Of a DNA stretch of 13,158 nt, positions 7,601 through 13,158 are shown in pieces. Within the stretch, counting starts at the first letter, position 1. Each line of letters begins with the position of its first letter. Location of the stretch: the NCBI GenBank assembly GCA_002308515.1, contig DBVN01000110.1, forward strand, positions 7,675-20,832, written 5' to 3'. The position numbers were made by a program, and so were the translations under genes. Source of the DNA: Verrucomicrobia bacterium UBA1263 (GTDB taxonomy: Bacteria; Verrucomicrobiota; Verrucomicrobiia; Limisphaerales; UBA1412). Under the pieces are notes generated by a model. The model did not search any database, had not been told where the DNA came from, and was given only the letters and a program-made list of their open reading frames with translations.

Positions 7601-7757
7601 TCATTCGCAGTCCCCAGAAATCCCATCCGACGATGGGAGCCAGCACCGCCAGACTGTCCAAAGTCACCCAGCGGTTCAGGGTCAAAATGTAAATGACAAA
7701 GAAAATTGCCCCCAGTATCCAAGGCAAACGTGTTTTATAATTTAAATCAACCGGCAT
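4659..7757 (-). CDS. Large polytopic membrane protein with C-terminal TPR domain
   Basis: This 1032-residue protein has three parts. Residues 1-410 hold about ten hydrophobic helices (roughly 12-28, 71-97, 122-142, 145-162, 177-205, 217-240, 268-288, 312-328, 345-363, 385-407). Residues 411-590 look soluble and lack a motif I recognise. From about 595 to 1020 lie TPR repeats, for example around 697-730, 774-805, 806-839 and 840-873, then a near-duplicate pair at 890-947 and 958-1015. The N-terminal pattern, with TLNRWVTLDS after helix 1 and then a proline-containing loop, resembles the GT-C-like DUF2723 family, whose members often end in TPRs; this link is tentative. It heads a putative operon with a GT4 glycosyltransferase, so a part in glycan or glycoprotein assembly is plausible. 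The start at 7757 directly precedes the first membrane helix; no Shine-Dalgarno is seen. Confidence 0.85.
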   Translation of the reverse strand: MPVDLNYKTRLPWILGAIFFVIYILTLNRWVTLDSLAVLAPIVGWDFWGLRMNSPIFRLVTSPCQLLSPASSILFISVLNAVLASFALVWLARAVMLLPQDRCTDQRVRNDDPDGLYVSKLSWIPPLLAVCSLGFTFAFWEDATGAFPAIINIFFLSYIVRNTLEHRLDGENFWIYRAAAVYSIALVNNWMMILLLPFWIGSLIWINGTNLLKYSTLIIRSFLCFLPGLLFFLYTPIIEYIEGRSDLDFFNLLKMSLSQHASGATSIPPYILFIFSTFSIIPLILLSIKWDQSRSSGGNAGINTSMTRISVRLMNLFFFIYAGAVAFDLPVCPSHLTPGFEGLEFHYIAALVLGFATGYLLIVFHEPITERRQKRFKVSGMMNLFRPVIFAFTLICGIGMMGGLIYKNYPQIQANNGDTLYDLGCNLLDDIQKIDKDKPVTLFSDDPTCIYLVRATMARKGVQDPYIFVDTRFLSYPWYHRRMAKFYPERWKNYFAEATEIGYLDNSNVSQWLMQYTKQEHTYYLHPSFGYFFEACKPTLSGLLTKLTPYQDDDVSLWVFTPEEKEAALSYWKAEQPVLDKIPRLPEEKLKHGNIAFTAAFYSRILNNYAVELAKANDRSDAIAFCETALSLYPRNLSAYANKHYYQTGVTTFISDDEVHRSEELFNSYNSSWENVFRICGKIDLPGPLYEKSDMPSPLFAMGTLFSQNHQWRQAYQCFLRVQQYDPNQIQNMTALAYVDSMIGENERALNLIRRVKAYWKQSSKSSSDIVTLDTQEAACLLSIGKKEEALLLLNEARKNNPQDPRILNMLSRAYIENENFEEALNLVDRILTSSPDNFDNLYRKSVCLLGLDRAAEALPILDNLLRKNPLNGSIISLRITALLKLKRFDEARAVYEGMLKEDKDDVSAMIGLGKVAEEAGDPDEALKQYTRALNNEYILPVQIGWIVDSMLAMNKTDEARQVYEKLLQENKDDVSAMIGMGKVAEKAGDNDGAVKWYTDALNHKDVLPSHKTWLEERIQLIKDGKTDQPAS
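4713..5090 (-). repeat. Tandem duplication of a two-TPR unit (68-residue period)
   Basis: Residues 890-947 and 958-1015 of the membrane/TPR protein align without gaps at an offset of 68 residues (204 bp), exactly two 34-residue TPRs. DNA copies are 4917-5090 and 4713-4886. Both contain KDDVSAMIG, GKVAE and a DEAR..YE helix. The two copies differ by silent and non-silent changes, so the duplication is not brand new. Confidence 0.85.
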
Positions 7758-7773
7758 AAGTTGTTCAATATAA

Positions 7774-7788
7774 CGCTAAATACTAGCG
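7774..7788 (-). repeat. Small hairpin at predicted transcript start
   Basis: CGCTA (7774-7778) and TAGCG (7784-7788) form a 5-bp stem around a 5-nt loop. It falls at or just after the predicted start point of the membrane/TPR operon, so it could be a 5' end stem or an operator. It is short and could be chance. Confidence 0.35.
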
Positions 7789-7792
7789 CCCA

Positions 7793-7822
7793 ATCCTATC
7801 CATTTATGTCGTTCCAAGTCAA
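7793..7822 (-). promoter_or_regulatory. Probable sigma70 promoter of the membrane/TPR-GT4-yjbQ operon
   Basis: On the minus strand TTGACT (7817-7822) and TAGGAT (7793-7798) are 18 nt apart. The start point would fall near 7786, giving a leader of about 30 nt before the start codon at 7757. The site sits downstream of the atp terminator, as expected for an independent operon. Confidence 0.6.
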
Positions 7823-7882
7823 TATATTTTTCTGTGGCCACCGGATTTTAATGTTTACGCTGATGTGGAGAGAAGGTCTTCA

Positions 7883-7914
7883 TTATCCGAATTCACAGGT
7901 CGTATTTCGGATAA
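7883..7914. repeat. 9-bp inverted repeat between atp terminator and next promoter
   Basis: TTATCCGAA (7883-7891) is the exact reverse complement of TTCGGATAA (7906-7914), with a 14-nt spacer. It lies about 60 nt upstream of the -35 box of the following operon and about 25 nt past the atp hairpin. It could be a regulator site or a second, back-up stem for termination. It has no clean T-run on the minus strand. Confidence 0.5.
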
Positions 7915-7924
7915 CCTTTTCAGA

Positions 7925-7960
7925 ATTAGAATAATAAAGACGGTCTTAAGTGACCGTCTT
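7925..7960 (-). terminator. Intrinsic terminator of the atp operon
   Basis: AAGACGGTC (7937-7945) and GACCGTCTT (7952-7960) form a perfect 9-bp stem around a 6-nt loop. Read on the minus strand it is followed by the T-rich TTATTATTCT. It begins about 22 nt after the atpC stop, closing the operon. The U-tract is imperfect. Confidence 0.78.
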
Positions 7961-7982
7961 CACATTTTTGTTGAAAAATGGG

Positions 7983-8393
7983 TTATTTGGAACGTGTCTT
8001 CTTGACGCGGAGGAGGGCGATGGACTGTGCCAGGGCGCTTTGGGCGGCGGCGATCTCTTCAGCGCTGAGTTTTTGCTGGAGACGGGCTTCCGCTTGTTTC
8101 TTGGCCAGTTCCACCTGGGCTTCATCAATATCCGCGGCGGAGACCGCCATATCGGTCAGGATGGTGACTCTGGAGGAGGTCACTTTCACAAAACCGTCAC
8201 CCACAGCCAGAAAGAGAGTTGTGCCGTTTTGCTGGACGGTCAGTTCTCCGGCGACGATCTGTGTGGCCAGGGCGATGTGACCGGGCAGAATGCCCATTTC
8301 ACCTTCGCGTCCGGGCAGGGTCACGGAATCGATATCCCCTTCCCAGTGAATGCCTTCAGGTGTCACGATTTTAAGATGCAGTCCGGTGGCCAT
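7983..8393 (-). CDS. atpC: F1 ATP synthase epsilon subunit
   Basis: Epsilon is a central-stalk subunit that couples gamma rotation to the c-ring and can inhibit ATP hydrolysis through its C-terminal helices. The 136-residue length is normal. The N-terminal beta-sandwich (about 1-84) shows HLKIVTPEG, the conserved LPGREGEMGILPGH block (residues 26-39) and FLAVGDGFVKV. The rest is an Ala/Gln/Glu-rich helical hairpin (about 85-130), so the inhibitory domain is present. It follows atpD by 20 nt and is the last gene before the terminator. The ATG at 8393 gives the family N-terminus, with no Shine-Dalgarno upstream. Confidence 0.96.
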   Translation of the reverse strand: MATGLHLKIVTPEGIHWEGDIDSVTLPGREGEMGILPGHIALATQIVAGELTVQQNGTTLFLAVGDGFVKVTSSRVTILTDMAVSAADIDEAQVELAKKQAEARLQQKLSAEEIAAAQSALAQSIALLRVKKTRSK

Positions 8394-8413
8394 GTCGCGA
8401 GGTGTTGAGACGG

Positions 8414-9823
<1,410 letters not shown>

Positions 9824-9838
9824 GGGTGAAAATCTTGT

Positions 9839-10723
9839 TTATGATAGGGATGAGGTCGCGGAGGCGATCTCCAGTAATTGATTGGTAATGCCTGTCTGGC
9901 GGAGTTTGTTGTAATGGATAGTCAGTTCTTTGATGAGCGAGTTGGCATTGTCCGTGGCGCTCTTCATGGAGACCATGCGCGCGCTGAATTCGCAGGCTTT
10001 GGCTTCCAGCAGAACGTGATAGACTATCGTATTGAGATAATGCGGTAAAAGCGCGCTGAAAAGGGCTTTGGGCGAAGGTTCAAAAAGGATGTCGGAATGC
10101 TGGGTTTCCGGGGTATCCTCATCATCCACAGAGTACTCCTTGTCGGTGACGGGTTTGAGTTCCGTCAGCGGCAGGAGTGCCTGGGTCGTGGGGGTCTGCG
10201 ACATCGTGCTTTTGAATTTCGGGTAGATGATACTGACTTTGTCCACCTTGCCTTCCAGGAACAGTTCCGTGGCCATCTTGACGATGGAACGCGCTTCGGA
10301 GTACTGAGGAGCGTCATGGAAGGTGAATTCACCCACCAGCTGACGTTTGGTGCGATGGACGAATTGAGCGCCTTTTCGTCCCGCGGTCAGGAAGACGGTA
10401 CTCTCCGGGTTGAAACGGGAGGCTTCGCGGATCAGATTGGTATTCAAACCGCCGCAAAGACCCTTGTCCGTCGTGACCAGGATGACCGCTTCTTTCTGTA
10501 CCGGTCTGTTGGAATAAAGGGGACTGCAGAAGAAACCGTTTTCCAGCTGTGTGTAGATGGAAACGAGCATATTGTGCAGCATGTGCGAATAGGGCCGGCT
10601 ATTCAAAGCGGCCTGCTGAGAACGGCGCATTTTGGCCGCGGCCACCATTTGCATGGCCTTGGTGATCTGCGCTGTACTCCTGACGGATTTGATCCTCCGC
10701 CGTATATCCCTCATGCTTGCCAT
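9839..10723 (-). CDS. atpG: F1 ATP synthase gamma subunit
   Basis: The 294-residue rotor shaft of F1, near the usual 285 to 295. The N-terminal helix has MRDIRRRIKSVRSTAQITKA and MVAAAKMRR, the central Rossmann-like domain has TTDKGLCGGLNTN, and the C-terminal helix has SARMVSMKSATDNA and YNKLRQTGIT. Both long helices that form the coiled-coil axle are therefore intact. In the final conserved segment the usual Glu after IT is Gln-Leu here (ITNQLLEIASA), a mild change. It follows atpA by 9 nt. Alone among the genes here it has a plausible Shine-Dalgarno, AAGG at about 7 nt from the ATG. Confidence 0.96.
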   Translation of the reverse strand: MASMRDIRRRIKSVRSTAQITKAMQMVAAAKMRRSQQAALNSRPYSHMLHNMLVSIYTQLENGFFCSPLYSNRPVQKEAVILVTTDKGLCGGLNTNLIREASRFNPESTVFLTAGRKGAQFVHRTKRQLVGEFTFHDAPQYSEARSIVKMATELFLEGKVDKVSIIYPKFKSTMSQTPTTQALLPLTELKPVTDKEYSVDDEDTPETQHSDILFEPSPKALFSALLPHYLNTIVYHVLLEAKACEFSARMVSMKSATDNANSLIKELTIHYNKLRQTGITNQLLEIASATSSLS

Positions 10724-10732
10724 ATCAAAACC

Positions 10733-12268
10733 TTATGCTTTCCAAGTCCCTCTAAAGGAAGTTGCCACTGTCTTGATTTCCGCGACCAGGGCATCATCCA
10801 ACTTCTTCTGATCACCGATCTTCTTCAGCAGGGGAGCTTTCTGCATGGTAAGATGTTCGGTGAAGTCAGCCGCGAACTTGCGGATGCTGTCCACAGCGAT
10901 GTCATCCATGATGCCGTTCTGGACGGACCAGAGCAGGACCACCTGGATCTCGACCGGCATGGGAACGTGCTGTCCCTGTTTGAAAAGCTCGGTGATGCGC
11001 TTGCCGCGTTCCAGACGGGCCGTGGTCTGCGCGTCCAGGTCGGAGCCGAACTGCGCGAAGGCCGCCAGCTCACGGAACTGCGCCAGTTCGGTCTTGATCT
11101 TGCTGGCCACCTGCTTCATCGCCTTGATCTGAGCGCTGGAACCCACACGGGATACGGAGATACCCACGGAGATAGCCGGACGCACACCCTGATAGAATAA
11201 GTCCGTCTCCAGGAAGATCTGTCCATCCGTGATGGAAATGACATTGGTCGGGATGTACGCGGAGACATCGCCCATTTGCGTTTCGATGATGGGCAGAGCG
11301 GTCAGAGAACCGCCGCCGTGTTCCGCGTTCATGCGGGCCGCGCGTTCCAGCAGACGGCTGTGCAGATAGAACACATCACCGGGGAAAGCCTCACGGCCGG
11401 AAGGACGTTTCAAAATCAGGGAAACCTGGCGGTAAGCGTTCGCGTGCTTGGTCAGGTCGTCATAGATGATCAGGGCATCCATGCCATGATCCATGAACCA
11501 TTCACCCATAGCCGCTCCGCAGAAGGGAGCCAGGTACTGTTCCGTAGCGGAATCCGAAGCGCCCGCGACCATCACGATGGTCCAGGGCATGGCGCCCGCT
11601 TCTTCCAAAACGCTGATGACATTGGCCACATTGGATTGTTTCTGGCCGATGGCAACATAGATGCAGTACAGCGGACGATATTCCGTATCACCTTCGTCCT
11701 GAGCTTTTTTATTCAGACGGGCCTGATTGATGATGGTATCGATGCAGATGGTGGTCTTGCCGGTGGAGCGGTCGCCGATGATCAGCTCACGCTGTCCGCG
11801 TCCGATCGGGATCATCGCGTCAATGGGGATGATGCCGGTCTGGACCGGCTGGCTCACGGACTGACGGGTGATGATGCCGGGAGCGATCTTTTCCACGGGA
11901 TAGAATTCATCCGTCTTGATATCACCTTTTCCATCAATGGGTTCACCCAATGTGTTGACGACACGGCCCAGCATGTTTTTGCCCACAGGCACCTGGAGCA
12001 GACGACCCGTTCCATGAACTTCCTGGCCTTCAGAGATCTGTGTGTAGTCGCCCATGAGAATGGCTCCCACGCTGGTCTCTTCCAGGTTCATGGCGATACC
12101 CGTGACGCCGTTGCCCAGGTCTATCATCTCGTTCATCATCAGGTCATCCAGACCTTCGATCTTGGCGACACCGTCACCGATCTCGCTGACGATGCCGACA
12201 TTTTTCTGACGGGCTTCCTGCCGGATATTGGATATCCGGGATTCGATTTCTTGCAATATGTTGCTCAT
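10733..12268 (-). CDS. atpA: F1 ATP synthase alpha subunit
   Basis: The 511-residue regulatory and structural nucleotide-binding subunit, alternating with beta in the F1 hexamer. The N-terminal helix (1-20, delta-binding) is followed by the beta-barrel with VGIVSEIGDGVAKIEGL. The nucleotide-binding domain has Walker A GDRSTGKT (165-172), where most bacteria have Gln in place of Ser168, and YVAIGQKQS, ALIIYDDLTKHA and GREAFPGDVFY. The arginine finger Arg374 lies in SVSRVGSSAQ and reaches the beta active site. The helical C-terminus ends normally. The gene follows atpH by 39 nt, the longest gap in the operon. The bases before the ATG (TTTAGATGGC) are at best a weak Shine-Dalgarno. Confidence 0.98.
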   Translation of the reverse strand: MSNILQEIESRISNIRQEARQKNVGIVSEIGDGVAKIEGLDDLMMNEMIDLGNGVTGIAMNLEETSVGAILMGDYTQISEGQEVHGTGRLLQVPVGKNMLGRVVNTLGEPIDGKGDIKTDEFYPVEKIAPGIITRQSVSQPVQTGIIPIDAMIPIGRGQRELIIGDRSTGKTTICIDTIINQARLNKKAQDEGDTEYRPLYCIYVAIGQKQSNVANVISVLEEAGAMPWTIVMVAGASDSATEQYLAPFCGAAMGEWFMDHGMDALIIYDDLTKHANAYRQVSLILKRPSGREAFPGDVFYLHSRLLERAARMNAEHGGGSLTALPIIETQMGDVSAYIPTNVISITDGQIFLETDLFYQGVRPAISVGISVSRVGSSAQIKAMKQVASKIKTELAQFRELAAFAQFGSDLDAQTTARLERGKRITELFKQGQHVPMPVEIQVVLLWSVQNGIMDDIAVDSIRKFAADFTEHLTMQKAPLLKKIGDQKKLDDALVAEIKTVATSFRGTWKA

Positions 12269-12307
12269 GCCATCTAAATTGCGATTGTCTAAAATGTTTA
12301 TAAATTG

Positions 12308-12715
12308 TTACGCTTTGTTCGCGTTCGATTCCAAAAGAGATTCCAAACGGCTCTGGATGGTAGCGTCCAGCACTTTCCAGCCGATCTGCACTCGAAGCCC
12401 TCCCAGTAATTCCGGGATGACCGCGAAGTTGAATTCCAGGGGAAGGGCGGGGTGCTGCGCGCGGATAGAACGGGTGATCTCCGTCTGCTGCGCTTCATCC
12501 AGGGGAGCGGCGCTTTGGACGCAGACGGTGCGTCTGGCCAGTTCCAAACGAGTCCGCTTTTTCAAATGCTCCGCGATCTGTCTCCATCCGCGGGGACGCT
12601 CGGAGATCAGCAGCTCAATCGCCCGGAGTATCTTCTGAAAATCCGGCACACCGTCGGCACTGCACGCTTTGAAGAGCGAATCGGCTTGGCGCTGTGCTTG
12701 TTTGGGAATTCTCAT
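12308..12715 (-). CDS. atpH: F1 ATP synthase delta subunit, short form
   Basis: Delta ties the top of F1 to the b-subunit stalk. This protein has 135 residues against a usual 175 to 185. The C-terminal part is clearly family-like: FNFAVIPELLGGLRVQIGWKVLDATIQSRLESLL corresponds to the delta core 'LIGG-x-x-V-x-x-G...DGS-x-x-x-x-L'. The N-terminal helical domain (about 1-85) is shortened by roughly 40 residues, although the opening AQRQADSLFKA still matches. The gene is boxed in between atpF (6-nt gap) and atpA (39-nt gap), so the missing part is not hidden in a neighbouring frame. It lies in the same frame as atpF: stop TAG, then GTC ACC, then this ATG. Shorter delta proteins may be normal in this lineage; I cannot check. 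Confidence 0.88.
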   Translation of the reverse strand: MRIPKQAQRQADSLFKACSADGVPDFQKILRAIELLISERPRGWRQIAEHLKKRTRLELARRTVCVQSAAPLDEAQQTEITRSIRAQHPALPLEFNFAVIPELLGGLRVQIGWKVLDATIQSRLESLLESNANKA

Positions 12716-12721
12716 GGTGAC

Positions 12722-13158
12722 CTATTTGGAACTCGTCTCCGTGTTTTGTCCTAACTGAAGAAGTGCCTCCGCGTTCAGACGTTTTTGATCCTCAGCGGAA
12801 AGGGTGCTGCCAATGACTTTGGAGGTGGTTTCCACGACCAGTCGGGAGACTTCGCCCTTCAACTGCTCCAGCATCTTGTCGTAATCGGCGCGGGTCGCTT
12901 CTTTCGCTTTGGCGATGATCTCTTCCGCGGCGGTCACGGCCTTCTGCGCTTCTTGTTCGCGCAGCTGCGAGGCGAGTGTACGGGCTTCTTCGATAAGCGC
13001 TTTGGCTTCTTCGTTCGCTTTAGTCAGGATCTCCTGACGCTGGGATTCGGCTTGTGCCAGTTCCTCTTTGACGCGTTGAGCATCGGCCATGCTTTGGGCG
13101 ATACGCTGACGGCGTTCTTCCAGCATCCGGATGATCGGCTTGCTGGCAAAGAACCAGA
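12722..13158 (-). CDS. atpF: F0 ATP synthase b subunit, N-terminus cut by window edge
   Basis: The b subunit forms the peripheral stalk, with an N-terminal membrane helix and a long cytoplasmic helix that dimerises and holds delta. The open frame runs in from the right edge: before the first Met at 13126 the same frame reads WFFASKPIIR, the end of the membrane helix and its exit, so the true start lies beyond 13158. The rest is a highly charged Ala/Glu/Lys/Arg/Gln-rich helix (MLEERRQRIAQSMADAQRV onwards, with LREQEAQKAVTAAEEIIAKA), then the short family tail EVSRLVVETTSKVIGSTL. About 145 residues are visible, so only some 15 to 25 are missing. It ends in TAG, the only amber stop among the genes whose ends are visible, and precedes atpH in the same frame. 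Confidence 0.95.
   Translation of the reverse strand, partial: WFFASKPIIRMLEERRQRIAQSMADAQRVKEELAQAESQRQEILTKANEEAKALIEEARTLASQLREQEAQKAVTAAEEIIAKAKEATRADYDKMLEQLKGEVSRLVVETTSKVIGSTLSAEDQKRLNAEALLQLGQNTETSSK

Noticed and set aside
10097..12277. Long plus-strand open frames (367 and 333 codons) opposite atpA and atpG.
   Set aside because: Same explanation: they mirror strongly conserved minus-strand genes and have no start signals or recognisable domains.
12308..12715. Frameshift or sequencing error as the reason for the short delta subunit.
   Set aside because: The missing residues are from the interior of the N-terminal domain, both ends match the family, and flanking genes leave no unused coding stretch. 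A clean in-frame deletion cannot be excluded.

Overview
The window is an ordinary housekeeping and nitrogen-assimilation segment. It holds ten protein-coding genes and one tRNA, all on the minus strand, so transcription runs from high to low coordinates. The gene families suggest a Gram-negative bacterium, and I lean towards the PVC superphylum (Verrucomicrobiota, Kiritimatiellota or Lentisphaerota). That placement is an inference from three things: the contiguous F-H-A-G-D-C ATP synthase order, which Bacteroidota do not normally keep; a polytopic membrane/TPR protein next to a glycosyltransferase; and the near absence of Shine-Dalgarno motifs. No decisive marker is present.

Right part, 13158 to about 7930: the distal part of an F-type ATP synthase operon, atpF (5' end outside the window), atpH, atpA, atpG, atpD and atpC. 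Gaps are short (6 to 39 nt) and the operon closes with a perfect 9-bp hairpin terminator. Together these genes encode part of the peripheral stalk (b, delta) and all of F1 (alpha, gamma, beta, epsilon). The c and a subunits would lie beyond the right edge. The delta subunit is unusually short. It sits in the same reading frame as the b subunit, separated from it by one amber codon and two sense codons.

Middle part, 7822 to 3006: after a good sigma70-like promoter comes a putative three-gene operon. It encodes a 1032-residue membrane protein with a C-terminal TPR domain, a GT4-type glycosyltransferase and a YjbQ/UPF0047 protein. The first two suggest synthesis of a surface glycan or glycoconjugate. 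The YjbQ protein has no obvious link to them.

Left part, 2905 to 1: a tRNA-Ile2 (CAU anticodon, CCA encoded) with its own promoter, an AT-rich stretch full of inverted repeats, an Amt ammonium channel gene ending in a strong intrinsic terminator, and asnA, the ammonia-dependent asparagine synthetase, cut by the left edge. Amt brings in ammonium and AsnA fixes it onto aspartate, so the two make functional sense side by side. No PII (glnK) gene accompanies amt here.

No mobile element, CRISPR array, phage gene or defence system is visible. I see no clearly new system. The items most worth a second look are the b/delta junction with its short delta, the large membrane/TPR protein and its recent internal duplication, the competing hairpins between the tRNA and amt, and the near absence of Shine-Dalgarno motifs.
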